From Streptomyces sp. NK15101 (GTDB lineage Bacteria > Actinomycetota > Actinomycetes > Streptomycetales > Streptomycetaceae), in assembly GCF_020400725.1 (NCBI RefSeq), contig NZ_JAINVG010000062.1, forward strand, positions 1-44,852: 44,852 nt of DNA. Reading direction: 5' to 3'. The notes below the pieces were generated by a model that made no database searches, was not told where the DNA came from, and worked only from the letters and a program-made list of their open reading frames with translations. Shown here piece after piece: positions 1 to 7,892 of this stretch (positions are counted from its first letter, which is position 1; each line of letters starts with the position of its first letter). A program made the translations under genes and the position numbers.

Positions 1-157
1 CAGGCCGACGGCGGTGATGGCGGCCGACGGCGGGTGACCGTTCGTTTGACTGATCATGGGCATGACAGAAGAAGGCATGAGGCCCTCCGATCGAGGGGTG
101 AAGGGGAAGGGAGAGGAAGGAAGGGGGCGATGCGTGTGAACGGTGCGGAGGCGGTGC

Positions 158-1000
158 TCAGGCCTTGGCCCGGCGGATGTCGATGTTGCCGTGGCGGGTG
201 CGGGCACGGACCTCGACGGTGTCCTCCGTCTTCCCGGGGGTCTCGGACGCCGTGAGCCCGTTGCGTACCTGGCCGGAGGTCGAGTGGGCGTCGAGCCAGG
301 CGGCCACGCCCTCGCGGATGCCGACCTCGATGGCACCGTAGGAGGTCTCCAGCTGGACCGCGCCGCTCGCCACCTCGCCGACGCGCAGGGTGCCGTGGGC
401 GGTCGTGGCGGCGACCGAGGCCTCGGCGCGGCCGATCTCGATGTCGCCGTGGGCGCCGTTCACCCGCAGGTCGCCGGTCGCGGCGCCGATGGTCGTGGTG
501 CCGTGCGAGTTCTTCAGGACGGCGGGGCCGTCGACGAGGCCGACGCGCAGGCTGCCGGAGCTCGTGGTGATCTCGGCCTTGCCCTCGACCCGGTCCACGG
601 TGATCGAACCGTGCGAGGCGGTCAGGTGCAGCGGTCCGGTGGTGTCGAAGCGGGCGTCGCCGGACGAGGTCTTCACACGGACCTCGCCGAGCCGGCCCTC
701 GCCGAGCACCTGGGTCCAGGCGCCGGTCAGGTCGATCCGCGAGCCGGCGGGCAGCTCGACCGTGACGTCGACGACGCCGGTGCGGCCGAACAGGTTGGAC
801 TTCGGCGTCCTGACGGTCAGTGCGCCGCTCGCGTACGTGACCTCCGTCTGGTCCGCGGTCCGCACGTCCAGGTCCTTCTTCGGGTTGCGCGCCCGCACCT
901 CGACGACGGTGTCGGTGCGGTCGCCCGCGATGAACTGGATGGAACCGGCCTCCACGCGCGCCGTTGCCGAGATCGGTTCGGGGGTGTCGAAAGAAGGCAT
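158..1000 (-). CDS. DUF4097-family beta-strand repeat protein
   Basis: Protein of 280 aa starting MPSFDTPEPI. From about residue 15 it is a series of short alternating stretches such as GSIQFIAGD, GDARFDTTG, GSITVDRVEG and HGDIEIGRAE. This is the right-handed beta-helix-like pattern of the DUF4097 family, whose biochemical role is unknown. There is no signal peptide or membrane segment, so it is probably cytoplasmic. The gene lies 93 nt downstream of the RHH gene (1094-1609) on the same strand and is probably co-transcribed with it from the promoter region near 1610-1640. The ATG at 1000 has only a weak purine-rich stretch upstream (GAGGACGGGA). Family assignment is fairly sure. Function is not known. 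Confidence 0.85.
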   Translation of the reverse strand: MPSFDTPEPISATARVEAGSIQFIAGDRTDTVVEVRARNPKKDLDVRTADQTEVTYASGALTVRTPKSNLFGRTGVVDVTVELPAGSRIDLTGAWTQVLGEGRLGEVRVKTSSGDARFDTTGPLHLTASHGSITVDRVEGKAEITTSSGSLRVGLVDGPAVLKNSHGTTTIGAATGDLRVNGAHGDIEIGRAEASVAATTAHGTLRVGEVASGAVQLETSYGAIEVGIREGVAAWLDAHSTSGQVRNGLTASETPGKTEDTVEVRARTRHGNIDIRRAKA

Positions 1001-1093
1001 GGCTGTCCCGTCCTCTTGAGTCTTCAGGTCGTCCCCGCAGGTGGGACGTGGTGTGGGTGAGGTGGTGCGGGTGAAGCGGCGGGGCCGGGGCGG

Positions 1094-1609
1094 CTAGCGC
1101 ACCCAGCCCGTGATGCTCTGTCCGACGCTCTGGGGCTTCTCCGGCGTACGCGGCCGGGTGCCGCCGCCGACGGCGGCCGACACGGCCCGTACGAGCCAGG
1201 CGTTGACCGACAGGCCCTCGCGTGCCGCCGCCTCCTCGGCGCGGGTCTTGAGGTGGGCCGGCAGGCGCAGGTTGACGCGGGCGGTGCCGCCCTCGTCGCC
1301 CTCGGCGGGAGCCGGGGCGGGGAGCGGTTCGGCGGCGACGTCCGGCTCCGCGGGGGCGCCGCCGGTGGGCGGGGGCGTCACCACGAAGTCGGGGTCGAGG
1401 CCCCGGAGTCGTACGTCGACCGAGCCGGGCGCGAGTTCACGGGTGATCTCGTCCGTCGCGGCGGAGAGCGCGTTGAGCAGGGTCAGCCGGGCCGCCGACT
1501 CCAGGGGAGCGGTGAGCCGCTCGGCCAGCTCGCGCGCCTCCTCGCCACCGGCCTCGGCGGCCACCGCGAGCTCGCGGCGGAGGTTCTCGACATACGGGGT
1601 GAGGTCCAT
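1094..1609 (-). CDS. Ribbon-helix-helix (HicB/Arc-like) DNA-binding protein
   Basis: Protein of 171 aa. The N-terminal half (about residues 1-75) is helical and unlike known enzymes. A Pro/Ala/Glu-rich linker follows (about 75-105). The C-terminal part holds a ribbon-helix-helix signature: the strand ARVNLRLPAHLK, then helices around RAEEAAAREGLSVNAWLVRA (about 108-148). Such domains bind DNA as dimers and usually repress their own promoter, as in CopG/Arc/HicB antitoxins. No toxin partner is adjacent, because the downstream gene encodes a DUF4097 protein. The ATG at 1609 lacks a clear ribosome site. A tandem array of TGGYGCCA-like boxes lies just upstream and is the obvious candidate operator. 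RHH call strong, antitoxin role not supported. Confidence 0.85.
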   Translation of the reverse strand: MDLTPYVENLRRELAVAAEAGGEEARELAERLTAPLESAARLTLLNALSAATDEITRELAPGSVDVRLRGLDPDFVVTPPPTGGAPAEPDVAAEPLPAPAPAEGDEGGTARVNLRLPAHLKTRAEEAAAREGLSVNAWLVRAVSAAVGGGTRPRTPEKPQSVGQSITGWVR

Positions 1610-1619
1610 GACGTCATCA

Positions 1620-1638
1620 TGGCACCACTATGGCGCCA
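1620..1638. promoter_or_regulatory. Proximal pair of TGGYGCCA boxes at the RHH gene start
   Basis: TGGCACCA (1620-1627) and the palindrome TGGCGCCA (1631-1638) lie 11 bp apart and only 11-29 nt upstream of the RHH start codon. On the minus strand CATAGT sits between them and could be a -10 element. They match the units of the distal array at 1759-1808. Likely an autoregulatory operator (inference). Confidence 0.5.
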
Positions 1639-1758
1639 TGTGCAAGCGCCGCGGGAGGTCGGCTGGCGCCTTTCCTGCCCGCATCGGCCTTGACCTGCGG
1701 AAACCTTGTGGCGCTCGGTGGAGTGGCTGTGGCGTCAAAGGGTGGCTGTCGTGGTCGA

Positions 1759-1808
1759 TGGCGCCATGTGGTGCCACGCGGTGCCATGTGGTGCAGTGTG
1801 ATGCCACG
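1759..1808. repeat. Five tandem 10-bp TGGYGCCAYG units (iteron-like operator)
   Basis: Units begin at 1759, 1769, 1779, 1789 and 1799, so the period is exactly 10 bp. The consensus is TGGYGCCAYG. Unit 1 is TGGCGCCATG, unit 2 TGGTGCCACG, unit 3 CGGTGCCATG; units 4 and 5 are more diverged. A further degenerate TGGCGCAG is at 1812. The array lies 150 nt upstream of the RHH gene and beyond the end of the hydrolase gene. One unit per helical turn would place successive RHH dimers on one DNA face. Repeats are seen directly; the role as operator is inferred. Confidence 0.7.
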
Positions 1809-1818
1809 GTGTGGCGCA

Positions 1819-1858
1819 GGGGCGGCCGGCGTCCCCGAAGGGACCCGCCGGCCGCCCC
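1819..1858 (-). terminator. Hairpin terminator after secreted hydrolase
   Basis: Perfect 13-bp inverted repeat (1819-1831 with 1846-1858). The loop can pair again internally (GTCCC/GGGAC). It begins 22 nt downstream of the hydrolase stop codon on the minus strand. No U-tract, as is usual for streptomycete terminators. Confidence 0.7.
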
Positions 1859-1880
1859 GCTTCCGTCGTCTCACGACGGC

Positions 1881-4703
1881 TCACGCCGCGTCGCGCACCC
1901 TGCCCGCGACCTTCGGGCCCGGGACCGGCTCCCAGGACCCGTCGTACGTGTACGACGAACCCCGGAGGAACTCCGTCGGTTCCACCACCCCGTCCCGGGC
2001 CGTGGGTACCGTCACCTCCGTGGTCGTCCGGCCGGCGGGGACGGAGAACCACAGCCGCGTGCCGCCCTCCAGCGTTGCGGACAGCGGCCTGGCGGGCTGG
2101 GACACCTCGCCGAACTGCGCCTCCAGCCAGGCCCGGTCGACGTCCGTCGTGGACAGTTCCGGGCCGTCGGTCACCGGTTCGAGGAGGATCCCGCCCGAGA
2201 TCTCGATGTCGGCGGGTTCGGAGAGTGTCACCCGCCAGCCCAGCGCGGAGCCCTCGGTCACGTCGTCCGCGACGGGCGTCAGGCGCACGGCCGGCATGGC
2301 GTCGTCGTTCCGCGCGGTCACGCCGCCCCGGTGCGCTCCGACCACCGCGCCGCGGACCGCCTTGACGAACGCGTCGTGCGTCACGTCGTAGCCGTAGCGC
2401 GTGTTGCCCCGCACCTCGACCGACACGTCGATGTCATGGCGTCCCGGACGCACCGTCACGGTGCGGGACGTGACCTCGTCGGTGCCGGGGACGGGGACGA
2501 ACAGCCGGACCTGACCGCTGCCCCGTCCGGAGACCGTCACCGGCACCCGGTAGGTCCGGACCCCGGAGTCGCCCTCCGCGACCGCCAGGCGGCCGACGTC
2601 GACGCGCGTGAGCGGTGCGGGGCTCGCCGCCGGGGTGCCGGGGCGCCAGCCCCAGGCGTCCATGAGCCAGGCGCGGCCGGCGCCGCCGCGCGGGGCCAGT
2701 TCGAGTGCGCCGATCCGCTTCAGGTCCAGGCCCGCCCGAGCGGCGGCCGCCAGCGGCACGCGGAGCTCGCGGCTCCAGTACGCGGCGGTGCGCGGGCTGC
2801 CCGGCAGTCCGTCGACGCGGACGCGGCCCAGGGTCGCGCGGCGGCCCGAGGCGTCGGCCACGGTGACGCCCAGCTCGGTGCCGGTGCTGTTGGGCGGGAC
2901 GATCACGCGCAGAGCCAGGGACTCGGCGCCCGCGAGGGAGACCGGCCGGGCCGATCGGACGGCGACCGGGCTTCCCGCGCCCGACCACTTCATCGCGACG
3001 GCGTCGCGCCCCGGCTCCGGGGACGTCTCCCAGAACGCGAAGTGCGGCGACCATCCTTCCTCGGGCGACAGGCAGGCGCGGGCGGCCTCGGGATCGACCT
3101 GGGCGCACGGCTGGCCGCCGCCGGAGACGGTGACCGAGGGGCCCGGCAGGAAGGCGGGCGTGCGGTGCGCGCCGACGGCGTGGGTGAGGACCCGGGCCGG
3201 TCCGGCCGACGGCGCCCGGCGGCCGGTGCCGTCGAGCAGCGGCCGGACCGCGTCGTCGCCCCCGACGAACAGCCGGGCGGACGCGGCGATGTAGGTGGCG
3301 CCGACGGCCTGCTGCTGGGTCGCCGTCAGACGGGTCGCCGTGCCCGGGGAGCAGACCGGGTCGATCCCGTCGTCGGACGAGAAGTCGTCGATGGCCGGCG
3401 CCTTCGCCTGCCCCGGAGTCCACTCGGAGTTGAAGAAGTTGTGGTTGGCGCCGACCACGTAGGCCGCGCTGTGCAGGGCGGTGCCCCGGCTGACGCCTCG
3501 GGTGCCGTCGGCGTAGATCTGGCCCTGGAGGTCGGACACGTCGCCGTCGCAGCCCGGCAGGATGGTGGTGGAGGGCACGTCCGGGGCCGGGTTCTGGCCG
3601 AACAGGGTGGGCCCGATCAGGACGTTGCCGCGGATCTTCCACCGTACGGGCCCCCGGTAGCCGTCCTGGGCGGCGGGCGGCGGGTTCAGGCTGTCGAGCG
3701 CGGCCCGGTTGACGCCCTCGCCTCCCCGGGAGTGCCCCACGAGGAGGACCCGCGAGAGGTCGGCGGGCGCGGTTCTCCGGACGGCCGCCGGGGCGGAGGC
3801 CCGCTGCGCGGACCAGTCCGCCCAGCGGGCGAGGTGGAGCCGGACCAGGGAGGAGCGGGCCTGGGCTCCGGCGTCCTCGAGGTCGTCGTCCTGCCCGTTG
3901 ACGCCGTTCGCGGCGACGGACACCGTCACGTACCCCTGGGAGGCCAGGAGCCGCTGGGCGCGCAGGTATCCCTGCTCGCTCGGTATCGGCCGGGTGCCCG
4001 CCGGGCACGGCCAGGTGATCCGGAGGTCCTCGGTCCCCGGGGTGTAGCAGGTGTCGTGGCGGCCGTGCAGGAAGAGGGCCACCGGCCGCTTCCCCGGTGC
4101 TCCGGCCGGGCCGACGACCGTGGCGCGCATCTCGACGGGCCGGGGGAGGCCCGGCAGTCGTACGGAGTCGAGGGCGTACTCGCCGCTGACGGTCCGGTAG
4201 GGGCCCGGCACCCCCGGGTCGACCGGGTTCGCGTGGAGCGGTGCCTCCGGCACGGCGGCGGGGGCGGGGGGACGTTCGCGTGCGGCGTCGGCGCGCCCCG
4301 CCGCGTCGAGCCGTCGTCCGCCGGCCGTCACCCGCAGCTCCGTGCCCTCTTCGAGCCGGACGCCGCCGAGGGGAAGCGCGAAGGAGCGGCCGTCCGGCCG
4401 GGGGAGCGGGCGGCCGAGGAGCCGCTCGCCGGCGTGGAACTCGATCCGGGCGTCGCCCGCGGGGACGCGCTCGGGCGACGTCCAGACCAGCTGCCCGCCC
4501 GCGCCGTCTCCGGTGACCTGCCAGCCCTCGGGGAGGGGCAGGGGTCCGAGCCGGTCGCCCGGGGAGGCCGTCGACGAACCGGCCCGCGGTGATCCGGGCG
4601 ACGGCTGTGCGGACGCCGGCCAGGGCGACGCCGCGGCCAGCGCGAGTAACGCCGCGGCGGTGGTCATGCCGCGTGTGACACGTATCAAAGCGGTCTTCCT
4701 CAC
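1881..4703 (-). CDS. Secreted alpha/beta hydrolase with C-terminal beta-sandwich domains
   Basis: Protein of 940 aa from the GTG at 4703. It opens with a signal peptide (MRKTALIRVTRG, a hydrophobic core, and a likely cut after ASA near residue 32). A beta-rich region leads to the hydrolase domain, with the oxyanion stretch ALFLHGRHD (about 209-217) and the nucleophile elbow VGHSRGGEG (Ser about 325). ILPGCDGDVSDL (about 380) and GANHNFF (about 415) may carry the acid and histidine of the triad. The last 350 residues look like carbohydrate-binding or Calx-beta-type sandwiches (TRVDVGRLAVAEGDSGVRTY; VRLTPVADDVTEGSAL). The substrate cannot be told; a lipase or esterase is likely. An alternative ATG at 4667 would shorten the signal peptide's n-region. 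The gene is transcribed away from katG after two hairpins. Confidence 0.8.
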   Translation of the reverse strand: MRKTALIRVTRGMTTAAALLALAAASPWPASAQPSPGSPRAGSSTASPGDRLGPLPLPEGWQVTGDGAGGQLVWTSPERVPAGDARIEFHAGERLLGRPLPRPDGRSFALPLGGVRLEEGTELRVTAGGRRLDAAGRADAARERPPAPAAVPEAPLHANPVDPGVPGPYRTVSGEYALDSVRLPGLPRPVEMRATVVGPAGAPGKRPVALFLHGRHDTCYTPGTEDLRITWPCPAGTRPIPSEQGYLRAQRLLASQGYVTVSVAANGVNGQDDDLEDAGAQARSSLVRLHLARWADWSAQRASAPAAVRRTAPADLSRVLLVGHSRGGEGVNRAALDSLNPPPAAQDGYRGPVRWKIRGNVLIGPTLFGQNPAPDVPSTTILPGCDGDVSDLQGQIYADGTRGVSRGTALHSAAYVVGANHNFFNSEWTPGQAKAPAIDDFSSDDGIDPVCSPGTATRLTATQQQAVGATYIAASARLFVGGDDAVRPLLDGTGRRAPSAGPARVLTHAVGAHRTPAFLPGPSVTVSGGGQPCAQVDPEAARACLSPEEGWSPHFAFWETSPEPGRDAVAMKWSGAGSPVAVRSARPVSLAGAESLALRVIVPPNSTGTELGVTVADASGRRATLGRVRVDGLPGSPRTAAYWSRELRVPLAAAARAGLDLKRIGALELAPRGGAGRAWLMDAWGWRPGTPAASPAPLTRVDVGRLAVAEGDSGVRTYRVPVTVSGRGSGQVRLFVPVPGTDEVTSRTVTVRPGRHDIDVSVEVRGNTRYGYDVTHDAFVKAVRGAVVGAHRGGVTARNDDAMPAVRLTPVADDVTEGSALGWRVTLSEPADIEISGGILLEPVTDGPELSTTDVDRAWLEAQFGEVSQPARPLSATLEGGTRLWFSVPAGRTTTEVTVPTARDGVVEPTEFLRGSSYTYDGSWEPVPGPKVAGRVRDAA

Positions 4704-4718
4704 GATCGATCTCGTCGG

Positions 4719-4760
4719 GGCACCGCGGGGAAGCCGGATCTCCGGCTTCCCCGCGGTGCC
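4719..4760. repeat. Perfect 20-bp inverted repeat in the hydrolase leader
   Basis: Arms 4719-4738 and 4741-4760 are exact reverse complements separated by 2 nt. The structure ends only 15 nt upstream of the chosen GTG start at 4703. It could be a second katG terminator or a leader hairpin that occludes the ribosome site. See findings. Confidence 0.75.
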
Positions 4761-4846
4761 CCTCTCGTTTCGTGAGGACGGTGCTGAACGCCCTTCGGTT
4801 GTCTCACACCACGTCAGGAAGGCGATTCGGGACGGGTGTCGAACGA

Positions 4847-4884
4847 GGCCGGCCCGGATGGCGTGGAAACCACCCGGGCCGGCC
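4847..4884 (-). terminator. katG terminator hairpin
   Basis: An 11-bp perfect stem (GGCCGGCCCGG with its complement, 4847-4857 and 4874-4884) begins 31 nt downstream of the katG stop. A short inner TGG/CCA extension follows after one mismatch. Confidence 0.7.
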
Positions 4885-4915
4885 CCGGAGTCGCGCCGGT
4901 GACCGGCGCCGAGTA

Positions 4916-7141
4916 TCAGGCGATGTCGAACCGGTCCAGGTTCATCACCTTGTCCCACGCCGACACGAAGTCCTTCACGAACTTCTCCTTCGCGTCGTCG
5001 CTCGCGTAGACCTCGGCCAGCGCGCGCAGCTCGCTGTTGGAGCCGAAGACCAGGTCGGCGCGGCTGCCCGTCCACTTGACCTCGCCGGTGGCGGCGTCGC
5101 GGCCCTCGAAGGTGGTCTGGTCCGCGGAGGTGGACTTCCACTCCGTGCCCAGGTCCAGCAGGTTGACGAAGAAGTCGTTCGTCAGCTTGCCGGGCGTCTC
5201 GGTGAGGACACCGAGCGAGGACTGCGGCTGGGTCACGCCCAGGGCGCGCAGACCGCCGACGAGGACGGTCAGCTCGGGCGCGCTCAGGGTGAGCAGGTTC
5301 GCCTTGTCGATGAGCAGGTACTCGGCCGGCAGGCGGTTGCCCTTGCCCAGGTAGTTGCGGAAGCCGTCCGCGGTGGGCTCCAGGGCGGCGAAGGACTCGA
5401 CGTCCGTCTGCTCCTGGGAGGCGTCCACGCGGCCCGGGGTGAAGGGCACCTCGACGGCGTGACCGGCGTCCGCGGCCGCCTTCTCGACCGCAGCGACGCC
5501 CGCGAGGACGACGAGGTCGGCGAGGGAGACCTGCTTCCCGCCGCTCTGGGCGGAGTTGAAGGACTCCTGGACGCCTTCCAGGACGCGCAGCACCTGGGCC
5601 AGCTCGTCCGGGTTGTTGACCTCCCAGTTGCGCTGCGGCTCCAGGCGGATGCGGCCGCCGTTGGCGCCACCGCGCTTGTCGCTGCCGCGGAAGGAGGAGG
5701 CGGCGGCCCAGGCGGCGGAGACCAGCTGCGTGACCGTCAGGTCCGAGCCGAGGATCTTCTCCTTGAGGGAGGCGATGTCCGCGGCGTCGACGAGCTCGCC
5801 CGAGCGCGCCGGCAGCGGGTCCTGCCAGAGGAGCTCCTCGGACGGGACCTCGGGGCCGAGGTAGCGCGCGACCGGGCCGAGGTCGCGGTGGGTGAGCTTG
5901 TACCAGGCGCGGGCGAAGGCGTCCGCGAACTCCTCCGGGTTCTCGTAGAAGCGCCGGGAGATCTGCTCGTAGACCGGGTCGAAGCGCAGCGACAGGTCGG
6001 TGGTGAGCATCGTCGGGAGGTGCTTCTTCTCCGGGTCGTACGCGTCCGGGATGATCGCCTCGGCGTCCTTCGCGACCCACTGGTGGGCGCCGGCCGGGCT
6101 CTTGGTGAGCTCGTAGTCGTACTCGAAGAGGTTCTTGAAGAACCCGTTGCCCCACTGGGTGGGCGTGGTGGTCCAGGTGACCTCCAGACCACTGGTGATG
6201 GCGTCGGGGCCCTTGCCGGAGCGGAAGGTGCTCTTCCAGCCGAGGCCCTGCTCCTCGATGGAGGCGGCCTCGGGGTCCGCGCCCACGTTGTCCGCGGGGC
6301 CGGCGCCGTGGGTCTTGCCGAAGGTGTGGCCACCCGCGATGAGGGCGACGGTCTCCTCGTCGTTCATCGCCATCCGGCGGAAGGTCTCGCGGATGTCGCG
6401 GGCTGCGGCGATCGGGTCCGGGTTGCCGTTGGGACCCTCGGGGTTGACGTAGATGAGGCCCATCTGGACCGCGCCGAGCGGGTTCTCCAGCTCGCGGTCG
6501 CCGGTGTAGCGCTCGTCGCCGAGCCAGGTGGTCTCCGGGCCCCAGTAGACGTCCTCGTCGGGCTCCCACACGTCCGCGCGGCCACCGGCGAAGCCGAAGG
6601 TCTCGAAGCCCATCGACTCCAGGGCGACGTTGCCCGCGAGGATCATGAGGTCGGCCCAGGAGAGGCTCTGGCCGTACTTCTTCTTCACCGGCCACAGCAG
6701 GCGGCGTGCCTTGTCCAGGTTGCCGTTGTCCGGCCAGCTGTTCAGCGGCGCGAAGCGCTGCTGGCCGGCGCCGGCGCCGCCCCGGCCGTCGCTGATGCGG
6801 TAGGTGCCGGCGCTGTGCCAGGCCATGCGGACCATGAACGGGCCGTAGTGGCCGAAGTCGGCGGGCCACCAGTCCTGCGAGGTGGTCAGGATCTCGGCGA
6901 TGTCCTGCTTCACGGCCGGCAGGTCGAGGCCCTGGAAGGCCTGCGCGTAGTCGAAGTCCTCACCGAGCGGGTTGGCCACGGCGGGGTTCTTGGCGAGGAT
7001 CTTCAGGTTCAGCCGGTTCGGCCACCACTGGCTGTTGCCGCCGCCCTGGGTGGGGTGGGCGGCACGCCCGTGCGCGACGGGGCAGCCGCCTGCGCCCTCC
7101 GCCTTCGCGTCGGTGACGATTGCGTCGTGGTTCTCAGACAT
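4916..7141 (-). CDS. katG: Catalase-peroxidase KatG
   Basis: Bifunctional haem enzyme that dismutates hydrogen peroxide and oxidises electron donors in the cytosol. Protein of 741 aa, the normal length for the duplicated two-domain family. The distal triad Arg105-Trp108-His109 lies in VRMAWHSAGTYR. The Trp-Tyr-Met adduct would be Trp108, Tyr231 (GLIYVNPEGP) and Met257, and the proximal haem ligand His272 is in GGHTFGKTHG. Numbering is within two residues of the Mycobacterium tuberculosis enzyme. The haem-free C-terminal copy runs from about 430 onward. The ATG at 7141 is preceded by AAGGA five bases upstream; an in-frame ATG at 7159 lacks a comparable site. It is divergent from a Fur-family repressor gene and has a clear promoter with an operator in its spacer. 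Confidence 0.97.
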   Translation of the reverse strand: MSENHDAIVTDAKAEGAGGCPVAHGRAAHPTQGGGNSQWWPNRLNLKILAKNPAVANPLGEDFDYAQAFQGLDLPAVKQDIAEILTTSQDWWPADFGHYGPFMVRMAWHSAGTYRISDGRGGAGAGQQRFAPLNSWPDNGNLDKARRLLWPVKKKYGQSLSWADLMILAGNVALESMGFETFGFAGGRADVWEPDEDVYWGPETTWLGDERYTGDRELENPLGAVQMGLIYVNPEGPNGNPDPIAAARDIRETFRRMAMNDEETVALIAGGHTFGKTHGAGPADNVGADPEAASIEEQGLGWKSTFRSGKGPDAITSGLEVTWTTTPTQWGNGFFKNLFEYDYELTKSPAGAHQWVAKDAEAIIPDAYDPEKKHLPTMLTTDLSLRFDPVYEQISRRFYENPEEFADAFARAWYKLTHRDLGPVARYLGPEVPSEELLWQDPLPARSGELVDAADIASLKEKILGSDLTVTQLVSAAWAAASSFRGSDKRGGANGGRIRLEPQRNWEVNNPDELAQVLRVLEGVQESFNSAQSGGKQVSLADLVVLAGVAAVEKAAADAGHAVEVPFTPGRVDASQEQTDVESFAALEPTADGFRNYLGKGNRLPAEYLLIDKANLLTLSAPELTVLVGGLRALGVTQPQSSLGVLTETPGKLTNDFFVNLLDLGTEWKSTSADQTTFEGRDAATGEVKWTGSRADLVFGSNSELRALAEVYASDDAKEKFVKDFVSAWDKVMNLDRFDIA

Positions 7142-7273
7142 GGGAATCCTTCCGGACATGGCGGATCACTGTGCTCAGGAAGTGCGTTTCGGCGGACGGG
7201 CCTGGCGCGGGTGTCACGTGTGCTTCTCCCGCCGTGCTGGAGTCTTCCTGTCCCTTGGCCATTTACGAAACCG

Positions 7274-7301
7274 ATCCTACGATGGACCTTGTCCAAGTCA
7301 A
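7274..7301 (-). promoter_or_regulatory. katG promoter (TTGACT-N16-TAGGAT)
   Basis: Minus strand: -35 TTGACT at 7301-7296 and -10 TAGGAT at 7279-7274, with a 16-nt spacer. This matches the streptomycete principal sigma factor consensus. It predicts a start near 7267 and a leader of about 125 nt. Confidence 0.7.
7283..7295. promoter_or_regulatory. Dyad TGGACCTTGTCCA, probable Fur-family operator
   Basis: The perfect 5-3-5 dyad fills the spacer between the katG -35 and -10. It sits 45 nt upstream of the fur-family start codon, so one site could control both genes. Repressor identity is inferred from the neighbouring gene. Confidence 0.6.
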
Positions 7302-7339
7302 GAAGAACCCCAAGTTTGCCTATGCCGTCGAGGTGAGAC

Positions 7340-7759
7340 ATGAGTGACCTGCTGGAGCGCCTGCGCGCGCGTGGCTGGCGGATGACGTCCCAGCGCCGCG
7401 TCGTCGCGGAGGTCCTGGCCGGGGAGCACGTGCACCTCACGGCGGACGAGGTCCACGCGCGCGCGGTGGAGCGCCTGCCGGAGATCGCGCGGGCGACGGT
7501 CTACAACACCCTCGGTGAGCTGGTCGCCCTCGGGGAGGTCGTGGAGCTCTCCATGGACGGGCGGGCCAAGCGCTACGACCCGAACGCGCACCACGCGCAC
7601 CAGCACCTGGTCTGCTCGGACTGCGGGATCATCCGAGACGTCCGCCCGTCGGGGGACCCGCTCGCCGTCCTGCCGCCGGCGGAACGTTTCGGCTTCGCGG
7701 TGTCGAAGGCGGACGTGGTCTACCGGGGGCTCTGCCCGGGCTGCGCCCGAGCGCGGTGA
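7340..7759 (+). CDS. Fur-family peroxide-sensing repressor (FurA/CatR/PerR type)
   Basis: Protein of 139 aa. The winged-helix domain covers RMTSQRRVVAEVL to ARATVYNTLGEL (about 14-57), with the recognition helix at RATVYNTLGEL. The metal-binding part contains HHAHQHLVCSDCG (about 80-92), including the first CxxC, and a second CxxC in GLCPGCARAR at the C-terminus: the structural zinc site of Fur/PerR proteins. Members next to catalase genes sense peroxide and derepress them. The ATG at 7340 follows GAGGTGAG at good spacing. It is divergent from katG, and its transcript ends at the long hairpin at 7806-7867. FurA and CatR types cannot be separated by eye. Confidence 0.92.
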   Translation: MSDLLERLRARGWRMTSQRRVVAEVLAGEHVHLTADEVHARAVERLPEIARATVYNTLGELVALGEVVELSMDGRAKRYDPNAHHAHQHLVCSDCGIIRDVRPSGDPLAVLPPAERFGFAVSKADVVYRGLCPGCARAR

Positions 7760-7805
7760 CGAGGCTGGGCGCGATGGGGCGACGGAGCGCGGTGAGGCGA
7801 CAGGG

Positions 7806-7867
7806 CGCGGGACGCGAAGGAGCCCTCCACCGACCGGTGTCGGTGGAGGGCTCCTTCGCGTCCCGCG
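7806..7867. terminator. Bidirectional terminator, 29-bp perfect stem
   Basis: Arms 7806-7834 and 7839-7867 are exact complements around a 4-nt loop. It lies between the convergent fur-family and tpx genes, ending 26 nt beyond the tpx stop codon. Confidence 0.85.
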
Positions 7868-7892
7868 CCGGTTCGGCGAGGACCGCTGGGGA

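Noticed and set aside
1759..1808. The 10-bp repeats as a CRISPR or replication-origin iteron array.
   Set aside because: No spacers, no DnaA boxes and no Rep or Cas gene. The position upstream of an RHH gene favours an operator.
2434..6869. Very long open frames antisense or out of frame to katG and the hydrolase gene, including one of 1662 codons.
   Set aside because: In high-GC DNA stop codons are rare in every frame. Codon choice and protein motifs support only the KatG and hydrolase frames. The 3' part of the long frame is the true hydrolase gene, which starts at 4703.
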